A program made the translations under genes and the position numbers. DNA of 44,451 nucleotides, taken from NCBI GenBank assembly GCA_001662425.1, contig BDDC01000778.1, forward strand, positions 1 to 44,451. The letters run 5' to 3'. The stretch is from Chlamydomonas sphaeroides (Eukaryota > Chlorophyta > Chlorophyceae > Chlamydomonadales > Chlamydomonadaceae). The first letter of the stretch is position 1; each line of letters opens with the position of its first letter. The notes beneath the pieces are model-generated. The model was given only the letters and a program-made list of their open reading frames with translations, was not told the DNA's origin and ran no database searches. Of this stretch, positions 1-11,216 are shown in pieces.

Positions 1-173
1 CCCCACGCCTCGGCTACCCGGGTCCACGACCATCACGCGATCCGTCAGTCACGCACTCCGGCGTGACATGTGTCTGCCGCTGGCTGCCCGCACTCTGGGC
101 CGCCCTCGCTCCTCCTATGCCGTTGTTGACCCTTCGCAACCTGCCGATATGCTGCACCTGTCCCAATCTGCAG

Positions 174-3100
174 ATCTCGCCGCTGGACGCCAAGCTAGCA
201 GCCGATAAGCCAGTGGTCGCCAAGACGGCCAAGCGGCGCCTCATGCCGTCGCACCGGCTGTCCATCCAGCTGGTGGCGTGGTTCATGGTGTGGGGCATTG
301 TTATCGTCACGGTCAGCCTGATCGGCCTCACAAGCCTGCAGGTGGGGACGGAGTCATGTGGAAAGCGTGCCATTTGTGCACCGTTGCTGGCACAGCCAAC
401 GGACTTCTGCTGGTTGCGTGGCTTCCGTGGCATCAGAGCAAAAGCAAAGCCCTTGCCGCCACCGAGCTTCGAAAGGAGCTGCGCTCCTGGCTCCAGCCTG
501 CTTGCTTCCGCTTGCTGGAATGTTCGTGCCCCTGGTTACCGCTGCTGTCACAACTGCAACTAAATTGCTGCCACAGGCGCTGACAGCCCCCATCGCTACG
601 CTGAACGTGGTCAATGTGGTGGTCATGTGAGTCGCAGGGGCGGACTGCGTGTCGGCTGCGACCCTGCCACCGTATGTCCGTATGATGGTGGAGTGTGACG
701 CGAGCGACCCATGGCTGGGGGGCCTTGGGGTGGTCAACGCGGTGGTCATGTGGGGCGGGGCAGGGGGATTGGGAACCAAGGGTCGCGTGCATGACATTGC
801 TTCGTGCATCTTAGAAATCCCCTGCGTGCCACTGTAATAACGCTAGATGGATGGCGCTAATGGCACACGACCCGGGGTCACGCTTTGCCGCCCTTTGCCG
901 CCCTCGCCTCCACTACTCTGCAGCCGCTTCCACCGTGTGCTATACTATGCATTGGAGGTTGCGGCCGCCATCAGCCACGTGGCGAATATCTACTACAAGA
1001 AGATCCTTAAGGTCGAGCTCTTCAACTGGAGAGTCGAGTACGAGGCGATGCTGTACGGCAAGGAGGTGCGCTCAACAGGGTGGGCAAAGTACCCATAACC
1101 GGCGGCGTGCGTGTGCTGCCTCACCATGTCGCCACGCATGCACCCAGCAGGTAGGCCAAGGTGATCATTTATTTACTGCCACCATGTACGTGCTGCCCCT
1201 TGCCCAACCCCCAACCCGCCGCCCACACGCCACACCTACCTACCCCAGGGCGTGCCAGAGATGTCAAGCCCGCACTTCCAGCTCGCCACCACCGGCGTCC
1301 TGTTTGGCGGTGCTACGAGGCCGGTGCAGGTGCTGTACCAAAACGGCGACTGCCTTTGCGAGGACGAAGCCGACTGCCAGCCCGCGGATAGCCCCTTCTA
1401 CCAGGTGTGTGTTCATAATAATCAACATATGCCCGACACACGCGCGACGCCCCGAGGGATTGGCCATATACCCGACACGCGACGCCCTGGGGGATTGGCT
1501 TGTTAGCCGTGCGACAGGGCGGGCAGGTGTGTGTGTGTAGTGTGTGTGGCTTGGTGCGCAGCACTGTGCGTGGGAGCCCCGCATATAGCCAGCTGCGGGT
1601 GGCTGAGTACGAGCATGATCTGCTGCTTTCAAGCCCGGGGATGCGCCGCGTGATGCTAGAAGCCGACCCGAGCCATTTGGGCCGGTATCTGAGGGATGTG
1701 TGGGATAGGCCGATAGAAGCGCTGAGGAGCCTAAGGCCCCAGCGCACCAATACGCTTTGGTATGCCGATGGCCCCCCTGGCTGTGAAACGGCGACCTCCG
1801 CTTTGCGGTGCACAAGCAGTAATAGGGAGCGTGCTGCGGCCATGGCCCATGGGTCAGTAAATTCACCGTCATTTTGTAAGCATACACCAAGCCACACACA
1901 TGGCCGCGGCTGTGCTGCTGTATTAACCGCTTGAGCCCACCAGTACCCTGACGATGTGTGCCCTGCTCCAACAGTCGACCCGCAACGGCCTAGACGTCCT
2001 GCTGTGGAATCAGTACGAGGCGGCTGAGAGCCTGCTGCGCCAGCCGCCCTCCGCCAGCGGGCTCAACAGCACCGAGTTCCGATTCATGTGGGCCACTTGC
2101 CAGACCGACCTGGAGGGAGGGCTGGTGAGTTGGTAACACGGTCCGGGATATTCCCTGATGAGCAAGACGCGGCGCGTGCCAATCCTTGCTTGCAGTAGTG
2201 GGCCTTATGGGGTTGCACCCGGGGGCCTGGCGGGTGAGCCACCGCGCACCACGGCGCAAGCTACTGTGTGGCCAAAACATTTTAGCACTCCGGCCTTGGC
2301 CCTGGTTTGCGCAGAGCAAGATGCCAACGGTCTTTCACGACGAGGTCCGCTTGGCGTACAAGTGAGTGTGTCATTATCTCCAGATATCAAGACTGGGTCA
2401 TGTCATGATGCGCCTCTTCTATGTAGTTCGTCACGTGTCTGTGAAGCTGCTGTGCGGTTACGTGGATGTGGTTGCTATAGTGTCAGGAGGTTCCGTCCGT
2501 TGTGAGGCCCTGAAGCAGCTAGGGCCCATGCATGCACTGGATGGCGACCTGGGGCGCCAAGATGCTTGAATCCCCGAGCTGTGGGCCGGGCACATACACA
2601 ACACTCTTGTGCTAACGCAGCCACCCTACTGCCCCTGTCGGCTCCGTCCGTAAACCCACAGGAAGGTGGAAGTGCAGCAGATCATCATGTTTGCGCTGGC
2701 CTGGGCCTGGGCGCTGGCGTTCTTGGTGCTGCAGGTACGTGGGCGGTGGTGCGTGTGGCTGGCGGGGGAGGCTTGTATTGCCGTCGCTGCCGTCACAGCC
2801 GCCCATGGTCCCAGCGACTCCACTCTGCTTTTGTCTGCCATGCATGCCCTCGGAATTGTCGCTGCACGCCCTTACCGCGTTGGTGGGGCCCATCCCTGGC
2901 CAATCAAAACACGACTTATCAGCCACGGAATGTCTGAGTCTGGTGGGCGGTAGCGAGCCCTGTTCCCCCCCGCCGTTGCCGCTGTTGCTGCATTGGGCGA
3001 CATGGCATGGGGGCGGGCCGTTTCGCTGCCCTCGCTCGTCGGCCAACCCCAGCCAACAGCCTGGTTCCGTCCGCCCGCACCGCCCTCAGCTGCGGCCGCT

Positions 3101-3655
3101 GCTGCGCAAGGCGCACAACGAGATGCGCCGCATCGCCGAGCTGCTGAGCCAGCTGCCGGGCGAGGTGGACTGCGAGGGGCTGATCACAGCCGTCATGCTG
3201 GACGAGGGAGCGGCCACGCCCGGCATGCCGGCAGGAGGTTCCGCTGGCGTATCCGGCACTTTCATGCGGGCGGCAGCAGCAGGTGAGCACGCATGCAGGG
3301 GACATGCATGTAGGGTACTTCGATTCACTAGTGAGCGCGGGAGCGAGCCGCAGGGAATTTTGATACTGCTTCCGCATGTGCCCGCACATGGACTTGTGCA
3401 TGGTTGTCCTGCTGTGGCTTGCGGCGGGGGACACGCCGGGAACCTGATGAGCCGCCAGGGGATCGATATCAGGCTCACTACTGCTGGTCCGAACTGAACG
3501 AGCTAGCTATAGCCACAAGCAAGAGCGAGCCCAATCCGCACAGCGCGCGCGTGCACTCAGCCAAGCGCCGGCCCCTCATGCGTCACTGTTGCTGCCATGT
3601 GCGTGTGCCCATCGCAGGCCGGAGGTCGTCAGAGGGTTCTGGTTTGCGCAAGTGA
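174..3655 (+). CDS. TmcB-like multi-span membrane protein, 3' part (5' end outside window)
   Basis: Exons that join in phase: 174-341, 924-1065 (junction uncertain), 1249-1404, 1975-2124, 2315-2361, 2662-2734, 3090-3282 and 3618-3655 (stop TGA). The first visible exon encodes a basic stretch (AKRRLMPSHR), then a membrane segment (LVAWFMVWGIVIVTVSLIGL). A soluble region follows with a CLCEDEADC cysteine cluster and FRFMWATCQTDLEGGL. A second membrane segment (IIMFALAWAWALAFLVLQL) leads into a helical tail (LRPLLRKAHNEMRRIAELLSQLP). That order, especially the RIAELLSQLP-type helix after the last membrane span, recalls the C-termini of algal 'tiny macrocysts B' proteins, which often carry PAS domains. 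I remember the family pattern but could not search it, so the family name is tentative while the gene itself is well supported. Phase at 341/924 does not match with the plain donor. A weak donor at 353 would restore it (exon ending at 352). Confidence 0.7.
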
Positions 3656-4619
3656 CGCACCTTGCGGTGCACCAGGGCTGTGCCCCGCCGCAGTTGGGAT
3701 AATTAGCACTTGCTTCACACCTGGATAGGTACTTGCGAATACATGGCTCAATACATGGCCCTGAGAGATGTTGCGGCTTTGGCCCACTGCGTGTAGGTAT
3801 AGAGTGTTATATGACGTGTGCTAGCTTATCTTGGATGGGTCGTGAGTTCGTTCGTGTGAGTGTGATGATGGGAGGGAACGAAGATTAATGAGAGCTTTGC
3901 CCATTGCGTGCCTGCTGCTACTCCACGGTCTGCATCAATGGTCGTAATCGTACTTGCTGGTGTGCTCTATCTCCCTCGCTTTACTCGCTGGTATAGGCTA
4001 TCGGACGTGACGTTGCAAACCCTAAGCTGGTAACTGCTGTACGTGTTGTCCAGAGGCGGGAGCCGGGTGTTGCGTGCGTGCTGCAGAATGCGTGTGCACG
4101 TCTCTGCTGCCATGCATGGACGGAAATCGCTGGCTTTCCTCCAGGGCACGTCATGCTATGAAGAGCATAGCAGGGCTGTGACCCGCCCATCGCCGTGCCA
4201 CACACGCACGGTGTACTTGCTTCTCATTCGGTATCATGCTGCGTTAAGCACGGTGCTAGCAACCCTCATGTCATGCTGCGCTGCACGCCATGCCTGCGCG
4301 CGCTTTCATCGTTCCATGCATGCTACCCACGTACGCATCATGCTCCCTGGTGTGACGAGCCTGGACATGTGACACGTGTGCACCTTGGCGTGAATGCCGG
4401 CATGCATTGTGTGGTGTTGTCACGCCGATGGGTGGCCAACACGTTTCAAGGCGTTTCATGCCTAGTCTCCCGCGAGCCAGCACAGCAGGAGGGGTGCACT
4501 CCCCTGCTGCTGCCCATCCGTCCCGTTGTGGCTGTGTGATGTTTAAACCGTACGTGTGTTCCAGTGTTAGGTAGAACAGAACCCCACACGCAACACAGCA
4601 CGCCCCGGGTAGAGTGGCG

Positions 4620-4637
4620 TGTGTGTGTGTGTGTGTG
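4620..4637. repeat. (GT)n dinucleotide microsatellite
   Basis: About nine uninterrupted GT units in the region between the convergent genes. Confidence 0.85.
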
Positions 4638-4711
4638 CTTCTGTGTTCGTGTTCTTGCGTGCATTTGAAGATGAGGTGTGCCATTATCGGCCTGACTTGC
4701 GGTTGCTCGAT

Positions 4712-4716
4712 TGTAA
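4712..4716 (+). terminator. Candidate TGTAA poly(A) signal for the TmcB-like gene
   Basis: First TGTAA I found on the plus strand after the stop at 3655. TGTAA is the usual green-algal poly(A) element. The implied 3' UTR of about 1.05 kb is long, so this is uncertain. Confidence 0.3.
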
Positions 4717-4854
4717 GAATAGCTCACGTCGTTTGGCCGCTGGAACATGTTAAGGCCGCCGCTGCTGGCCCAGCAATCCGCAATGCGCCCGCATGCACCA
4801 ACCAGCTGGATGGATCGTGCCCTGCAACGGTCGGGCGCACACCGCCAAGCAAGA

Positions 4855-4859
4855 TTACA
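4855..4859 (-). terminator. Candidate TGTAA poly(A) signal for the BTB gene
   Basis: TGTAA on the minus strand about 405 nt after the BTB stop codon, at a plausible 3' UTR distance. Confidence 0.35.
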
Positions 4860-4904
4860 AAGATATGGCCCTCATCACAAGAACGGCCGGCCGCATACAC
4901 CTCT

Positions 4905-4990
4905 AGTCCACACCAACCAGCGTCGCCACAGCAGCGAAGCCGGCCCAGCCCCTTGCTGTCGCTGTACACGATCTTCACAATGCCGCTCTG
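4905..4990 (-). pseudogene. Decayed copy of a BTB-gene 3' segment
   Basis: On the minus strand this stretch reads SKGLGRL followed, after a frame change, by a segment matching the BTB exon at about 5330-5390 (REGLGRLSVATLVELLV). The nucleotide match is clearest around GAGGGGCTGGG / AAGGGGCTGGG and GGCGACGCTGGT. A TAG follows soon after. It looks like a small, frame-shifted duplication downstream of the gene. The match is short, so chance or an alternative 3' exon is possible. Confidence 0.3.
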
Positions 4991-5264
4991 CATCGCACAG
5001 CTGGCGTGCGCGTGCTGCCCGGGCACGCACGACACAGCGGCATCCACCAGCAGGACGCCCCTCCTGGCCTACCTGCCCGTCCTGCTGGGTGCGCATCACT
5101 CCTGCAAACTCATATAGTTCCTAGCCACATGCGAGTGCCACCCTGCCAGCCGCGAATTAACGTCGGCTCTGCTGCCAAGATCTCCCGTCGCCGCTTGCAG
5201 CTAGACATCGCATGCTGTCCTGGGGCTCGCTCGTGCCAGAGAGGCAGCGGTAGTGCAGGTTGCC

Positions 5265-7256
5265 CTAGACAGGGCCGCCACCCATCCTCAGCTCACTCAT
5301 ACCGCCGACACCAGCCACCAGCAGCTCCACCAGCGTCGCCACCGACAGCCTGCCCAGCCCCTCGCGGTCCCGGCACACGACGTCCCGCACCACCAGCGCA
5401 CCGCCTGGCCATGACGCCGCGGCGGCGCCGGCCCGCTCATCGGTGCTGCCGTAGGACCTGGCCCCCAGCAGCCGCACGGGCGACACCGGCGGCACTGCGC
5501 TGGGCTCGCCGGCGCGAAGCCATGGCGAGGGGAATCGGCCTCGGGCCGCACCGAGCGCTGCGTTGGCAGTGGCCGCGCGCTGGTCGCGGTTATCTAGCAG
5601 CCGGGCGGAGGGCGCCCCCCCGCGGGCCAGCTGGATGCCCGCGTAGCGGCCACTCGGCGCCAGTGTGGCAGCCGGCGCCTGGGCGCGGAAGGGCCTCGCC
5701 GCCACAGCCAGGCTGACCGCGGTGGTGGTGCCGCAGAGGCAGTGCTTGCGGCGCTGGGCGCAGCAGCAGCAGACGCAGTCACACGGCGCGCTGCGCACCG
5801 CGGCGAGCGAGAAGGCCCCCGGCAGCGGGTTCAGCGAGGAGCGGTCGCTGCCGCCGATGTGGCTGCTGCCGGCCGACCCGTGGTGCGCGGCGGCGCCGCC
5901 GGCGCAGTAGTCGCAGCAACCCGAGGGCCTGGCGACGATGCCGCTTCGGATGAACGCCAGGCAGCTGCGCGGCAGTGAGGGAGAAGCCGTCTGTGCTCGG
6001 CAAGGGATGGGGTCTAGCTAGCAGGTTGGACCTGGTGCCGTACAGTGCCATATAGGTGCCGTACCCACCGCTCGTACAGGGTATCCAGATGGAGCCGCTC
6101 GCTGACCTGCTTGGCATTCGCGGGGCGACGCAGGCGGCAGGAGGCATGGAGGCGCATGTGGGGTGTGCGGGGCATTCGTCGGGGTGCCCCTCGGATTGAA
6201 GACCAAGGGGCCCGGCGCTGCGACGCAGGGTCGCTTGCGTCCCAGCGTACGGGACGTCATGCATCCCTGGGTGCCGTACCAGACATGCCGTACCTCGAGC
6301 CAGTGCAGGACATAGTTGGGGTCCGCCTTATCGGCGCTGAAGGGGCTGGCGGGGCTGTCAAGGAACGTCTGGCACGCCTGCCGTGTTTGCGGGCCGAGAA
6401 GCAAGCAGGTGCTGATTATTAGGCACGTGGTGGCTACGTAGCGGCGGGATGCAGGATGTAGGCTCAGCAACGCCGCGGCCATGCCATGCTCCCACCTGCC
6501 GAGCTACATCCCCGGGAAGCCTCATCATGCCCGTCCGTTCGCACGTACCCGCAGCACAATCCCGATGTCATACTTGTGAGCCAGGCCTAGCACGCGCCGC
6601 ACGGTGGCCTGCGTACGGCAGGCACGCGAACTCGGGCCGGGTCATGCGTGTCAGGCCCAGCGCCTGCCAGCCATCACCCCTCTCCCACCCAGCTCAGCGG
6701 TGGCGCGGCCATGCGTGGGTAGAGCAGCGGCAGCAGCGCCTCCCACTCCTCCGGCGGGTCGTCGTCCAGCCTGAGCTGCAGCGGCTGCCCCTCAGCCAGC
6801 CTGCAGGCGGCCAGCCAGGAGGGGCATGCCAGCTTTCCAGGGTGACCCAGCGGCCAGGCCCCGTCGGGGGTCCGCAGCCACACCACATCGACTACGCCGC
6901 AGCTACACACGGTAAATGCCGCGCCTCGAGTGCCCACAGAACCGCGCGATGCCCTTGGCAAGGTCCCCGGCAAGATGCCGCGCCTCGAGCGCTCACATCC
7001 CACTCCAGGGCGTTGCCTCACCACTTGCTGTCCGAAGCCCAGCTCACCCATTGCCGCTGCCTCCGCCGGCCTCCTGCAGCAGGCTGTCTAGCAGGTCCGC
7101 GAGCACGGCCGAGGTGAGCTGCAGCAGCGCGCGGTGTACGCGCAGGCGCCGCTCGCCGCCGCGCAGCAGCAATTCCAGGTCGCCCGAGCGCAGCATGGCC
7201 GCGAGCGCGGAGTCACCGGAGGCCGCGGCGAGCGCCTCGCGCGGTGACGAGGGCAT
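5265..7256 (-). CDS. BTB/POZ domain protein with cysteine-rich C-terminus
   Basis: Six exons join in phase into 434 aa: 7256-7048, 6902-6689, 6608-6549, 6377-6294, 6106-6069 and 5964-5265 (TAG). The start is MPSSPREAL. Residues about 27-58 form the BTB core (LELLLRGGERRLRVHRALL..., with the typical VHRALL and SAVLADLL). Next come an acidic DDDPPEEWEALLPLLYP strand/helix pair, VRRVLGLAHKYDIGIVLR, and the closing helices NYVLHWLEVSERLHLDTLYERCLAFI. The last exon (about 233 codons) has a cysteine cluster (CCDYC, then CDCVCCCCAQRRKHCLC) and low-complexity sequence. BTB domains dimerise and often recruit substrates to CUL3 ubiquitin ligases; a specific partner is not visible. The donor at 6068 (CG|GTGGGT) was chosen over the nearby TGG|GTACGG because only it keeps the frame. 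A repeat derived from the neighbouring gene's 5' end lies 250-680 bp upstream. Confidence 0.82.
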
Positions 7257-7504
7257 GTGGCAGGTCGAGTTGCAGCGCCGGTGTGCGTGCGTGCCGGTGG
7301 CGACCCGGGGGCGAGCAGTGCGTGCTAAGCAGAACTCGGGCTGAGTACTCTGCAGTGTAGCAGAGCGGGGTGCAGCCACGGCGGTGGTCGGAAGCTGGTG
7401 CCTCGACGGCGACGGCGTGCCTCGGATTCCGACGACTCGAGGCATCGGCACTTCTTTGCATCGTTGCTGCATGGCGGACTGCGAGCAACTGTGGACTTGC
7501 TCAG

Positions 7505-7940
7505 GCCTTCCAAGCAGGCGGGAACCCTTGCCCTTGAGCAACTGATGCCGCGTTCGGGGGTGCAACTAGCTAGTGAGGAAGGGGACTCGAAGGCCGTGCA
7601 GGCATGCGCACCCGTGCCGTGTCGCCCTTGGCCAACGAAGCAAGCCCGGAGCCCCACTGTGGTGGCGTCAATTACCCTGGCGCATGTCGCCTGCGAAAAA
7701 GGGTTCCGGAAGCAAGCCGCCAAATGCAAGCGTCGAGACTCCCAACGTCCTGCTATCCCGCCGACATGGCGCGCAGCGTGCGGAGCCTGGCCTTCTTCTG
7801 TTGGGGGGCGGGGGGGGGGGCCAATCGGCGCTTCTTACCTTTGCCTGTGCGATTTCCTCGTCGCCACCTGTTAAACTGTGCATCCCCCGCATCGCGGTCG
7901 CCTCGCTCCCTATGAGCGCTGCAGCATGCGCCGTCGGCAG
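7505..7940. repeat. Direct repeat, copy A (matches 10764-11216)
   Basis: It aligns with 10764-11216 at an offset of about 3259-3279 bases with few indels. Anchors in both copies are AACCCTTGCCC, ATGCCGCG, GGGTTCCGGAAGCAAGCCGC and CCAATCGGCGCTTCTT. Similarity stops near 7940. The other copy spans the first exon and presumed promoter of the amidotransferase-like gene, so this copy is a displaced 5' end lying upstream of the BTB gene in the same orientation. Confidence 0.8.
7665..7767 (-). pseudogene. Broken copy of amidotransferase-like exon 1
   Basis: Inside repeat copy A. The ATG equivalent to the real start (7767-7765) is followed by GCG GGA TAG, an in-frame stop at 7755-7753. The exon end reads ATCARVIDATT where the intact gene has AACAKVIDAAFNAAK, a deletion of about 12 nt. 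It cannot encode the original N-terminus. Confidence 0.65.
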
Positions 7941-8080
7941 GCTTCCTCTGCTAATCCGCACGCCCGCCGAACCCACAGCCCAGCGCAGATTCGGAGCGTG
8001 GCCGAGGCAGGAGGTAGCGCTCGACCCCCTGACTTGTCCGACTCGAGGCCGAGGAGTATCGCTACAACACGTCCACCATG

Positions 8081-8085
8081 TTACA
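8081..8085 (-). terminator. Candidate TGTAA poly(A) signal for the amidotransferase-like gene
   Basis: TGTAA on the minus strand about 520 nt past the stop at 8606. Confidence 0.35.
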
Positions 8086-8605
8086 GGCGCAACGCGACGC
8101 GGTCGCAGCGGACACTGCCGCTCAACCGCCGACAGCCGAGACACGAACCACAGAGACGACGACACCGCGCAGGCCCCTGCTCTGGGCCTCGCGGCCGGAG
8201 CTGAGGCACACCGCAGCGCACAACGCAACCTCGTCGCATGAGCTCTGCGGCGCCAGCTGCCTAGCATTGCTACCCACGACTAACGGAGTACCTTGCCAGT
8301 GGGGGCGCCCCTAGCGGCTGCACACAACGGCAACACGAGGCAACCCGCGCTGACGGGGCTCACAACCTCCCTAGCTCAAAGGCACTTGACGTGACATGAG
8401 CACACATCGCAAGCGCACACGCCACGTCATGTCAACGACTCAATCGGCACACGCAGACATACAGACATGTGTGACCTTCACCCTAAACCCGAACCCTCGC
8501 GCGACGCGTCCTCTGGCGCAGGTCCCTTACGCCACATGTTGCCTCCATCTCATCTCACCCTGCCCGGCATCTGGGCTCCGCCTGCCGCTCCCGCTCGGCC
8601 CCGGC

Positions 8606-11047
8606 TCACGCCATGTTCTGCGCGCTCGCCACCTTGTACACAGCGCCGCACACGACGCCCTTGCTGGTGACGCGCGGGATGGCCTGCGGACGACCGACAG
8701 CGGCAGAGGGCTGAGCCGTGAGCGAGGCGCCATGCCGTCCACATGCCCTGGTGGGCCCCCTCCCCCCCCAGGTGCAGCAGTGCGCAACGCAACACGTCAC
8801 GTCACGCAGCGCCGCGGCTGTGTGGCACGCAGCGAGAGTCCCATGCCCCCTCGCACGGCGGCACCACCGGACCCACCTTGACGGCGCGCCAGCTCGGGTC
8901 GCCCTCCTTGGGGTGCATGAACGACATGATGAGGCCTGGACACGGGAGCACGGCACCACGGGCAAGGCAAAGAACGTTTGTCGAGCAGCTCGACACACAA
9001 GCTTACGGCTCGGAGCTCACGGCGAGGCTGGGTCGCAGCGCACAGCGGCACAGGCAGCGGCACAGGGGGGACACGGCGACAAGCAGCACAGCCACGTAAA
9101 GGTAGTCGCAGTGGGGTCAGCCTGACGCGCCAACACCTGTGGCGCTGTGCGCACAGCTTTGCAGGTCCCGCCGCCAGCAGCCCTGCGTCCTTTCCGCTGC
9201 CGTGTCGCGTAGTCGCCCACACCCCGCAACGTGCAACCCCGAACTGCCACGTACCTGGGAAGTCATCGTCCACGATGACCCAGCCGTACTCGCCGGGGCT
9301 GTACGCCACCGTGTGCCGCTCGCTGCATTTGGAGGTTCAGCGCACGCACACGGGTCAGCGAACTGGGAAGCGTGTGTGACATTCCAGGCTGCATCCAGGC
9401 TGACAGAACGCCCCCCGGTTGCGGCCACATGGTACCGCGAAGCCGGGGTGGGCAGCTCGACAGGCCGTCCACACACCTGGCGAACAGCGTGCCGGCGGGG
9501 AAGGGCGCGGCTGCGAAAAAAGCATCGACAGGTGGGGCACGGGAGGCGGTGGCGCTGTCAACTGGGCGCACAGCGGGTAAGCGGCTGCAGCAAGAAACGC
9601 AGCGTCCACGACCCCCAAGCACCCGGTGCGTGTACCCAGCGTAGGCGCCATCCCTGGCTACCGCAGCCTTGCGGGCTCAAGGGACACCGGCCTGACTGGA
9701 GGCCGCATGATGCGGACAGCGCACGTTGTGGGGTGAGTCGCGACGCACCCGTGGGGTTGCAGCCGTCCAGGTCCTCCGCGGTCGAGCCGAAGAGCAGCTG
9801 GCCAGCGTCCGTGCAGCCCCAGAACAGCGGCTGGCTGCCGTCGCGGTCGCGGGCGGCCAGGACGCGGTGGTTAATGGAGTCGAAGACTGATGGGGTGGGA
9901 GAGCGGGAAGGTGGGCTGGAAGTCAGACAATAACATGGGGCGGCGCGCAGACATGTACATATTGCAGGCAGGCAGGGAGAGTAGCAGGCGTGGGGACCGT
10001 GTGGCGGCAAGGCCAGACTCACTGACAAAGGCGAAGCTGCCCTTGATCTGGGACATGCACTCCAGCGCCCGCTCCGAGGCCGTGTCGGCGTCGCTGCCGC
10101 CGAAGGTGCTGCGCGGAAAGACGTGGGGCGGGCAAGGCAGCAGCCTGAACAAGAGACAGGCTTTCGCCGCTCCGCCCTGGGCTGACAACGGGCTGGCCAA
10201 AAGGGGCTATCCGAAGCAGGGCAAACGAAGGCCTGATGCACAGCAAGGATGGCTGCGAGCGCTGCTGGCCGTGGCGCCGAGCGGATGGTGCCAGGAACCT
10301 TCTATGTTTGGAAGCTGGCATTGATGCGGCTGCTGGTACTCGAATGCCGTACCCGTAGAAGTCCAGCAGCCAGTGAGCATCGTTCTCCTCCAGTGGCTTC
10401 TCGTTGCGGACGAATGCGTCGTGCGCTGCGGGCGTGGGGCAACGTGTCGCGCGGAGCTGAGCACGAGCAGGTCGGTGTCGGCGGTCTGCTAGAAGAAACG
10501 GTAATCCTTGGGGCCTGGGGTGGCGCGTGGTTATCTGGCGGTTTGGCCTACCGGCGTTGACGGCGTTGACGCCGCCCGGCCACTCGCTGACCTCGCCGCT
10601 GAAGATCACGTGGACGCCGTTGCGCTCGGCGTACGAGCAGTAGGGCTGGGTTGTGGGGGCAGGGCATGGGCGTGCAGGGAGTTTTGCTGAGTGCGTGCGG
10701 CGGGGCATGCGCTGGACCGCGCGCTGACGTGTCCCTCTGCAAGCTAGTGCGGACTTACCGAGGCCTCCCACAGCAGGCCAGAACCCTTGCCCAGGAGCGA
10801 TTTATGCCGCGTGGCGGCCTGCGGGCGTTCACGGGTGCAACCATTGAGGAAGGGACTCGAAGGGCATGCAGGCATGCGCACACCCGTGTTGTGTTACAGT
10901 CAGCATAGCAAGCCCAGGGCCCACCTTGGCGGCGTTGAAGGCGGCGTCGATGACCTTGGCGCATGCCGCCTGCGAGAAAGGGTTCCGGAAGCAAGCCGCT
11001 GAATGCAAGCGTCGGGTCTCCGAAACGTCCTGCTGCCCCGCCGACAT
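8606..11047 (-). CDS. TSJT1/aluminium-induced family protein (class-II glutamine amidotransferase fold, DUF3700-like)
   Basis: Nine exons join in phase into 250 aa: 11047-10925, 10645-10552, 10425-10353, 10108-10023, 9886-9749, 9510-9477, 9322-9255, 8935-8877 and 8683-8606 (TGA). Family landmarks in order are GVHVIFSGEVSEWPGG, NEKPLEENDAHWLLDFYG, IKGSFAFVIFDS, SQPLFWGCTDAGQLLFGSTA, PFPAGTLFASERHTVAYSPG, and SFMHPKEGDPSWRAV followed by a short tail. This follows the plant stem-specific TSJT1/AILP pattern (SGDFAFVVFD, VPLYWG, FPQGC) and matches its usual length of about 230-260 aa. True class-II amidotransferases begin with a catalytic Cys. Here the N-terminus is MSAGQQDVSE, so glutaminase activity is unlikely. 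Plant relatives are stress- or hormone-responsive and of unknown biochemistry. The start is the only ATG that leads straight into the first matching exon. Confidence 0.85.
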
Positions 11048-11216
11048 AGTGCGCAGCGTGTATAGTATGGTCTTGTTGTGTTCTAGGATATTTGGTGGGC
11101 CAATCGGCGCTTCTTGCCTCTTCCTGTGCGATTTCCTCGTCGCTGCATGGCAAACTGTGCGTCCTCCGAAGCGCGGCCTCGCTCTCTATGAGCGCAGGAG
11201 GATGTGCCGTCTCCCG
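10764..11216. repeat. Direct repeat, copy B (5' end of the amidotransferase-like gene)
   Basis: Source-like copy of the repeat at 7505-7940. It covers the beginning of intron 1, exon 1 and about 170 bp upstream of the start codon, including a CCAAT motif at 11100-11104 in both copies. The exon is intact here. Confidence 0.8.

Larger units (their letters stand above)
3656..5264. other. Intergenic region between convergent genes
   Basis: No convincing gene. It probably holds the two 3' untranslated regions of the convergent TmcB-like (plus) and BTB (minus) genes. It contains a (GT)n microsatellite near 4620-4637, candidate TGTAA signals on both strands about 140 bp apart, and a short decayed copy of BTB-gene sequence near 4910-4985. 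Confidence 0.5.
7257..8605. other. Region upstream of the BTB gene and downstream of the amidotransferase-like gene
   Basis: No complete gene seen. It contains the direct-repeat copy at 7505-7940, a G-rich tract (7802-7820), a candidate poly(A) signal at 8081-8085, and otherwise unassigned sequence. Confidence 0.5.

Noticed and set aside
1500..1934. Open frame between TmcB-like exons
   Set aside because: Exons 1249-1404 and 1975-2124 join in phase with good splice sites, so this stretch is best read as intron.
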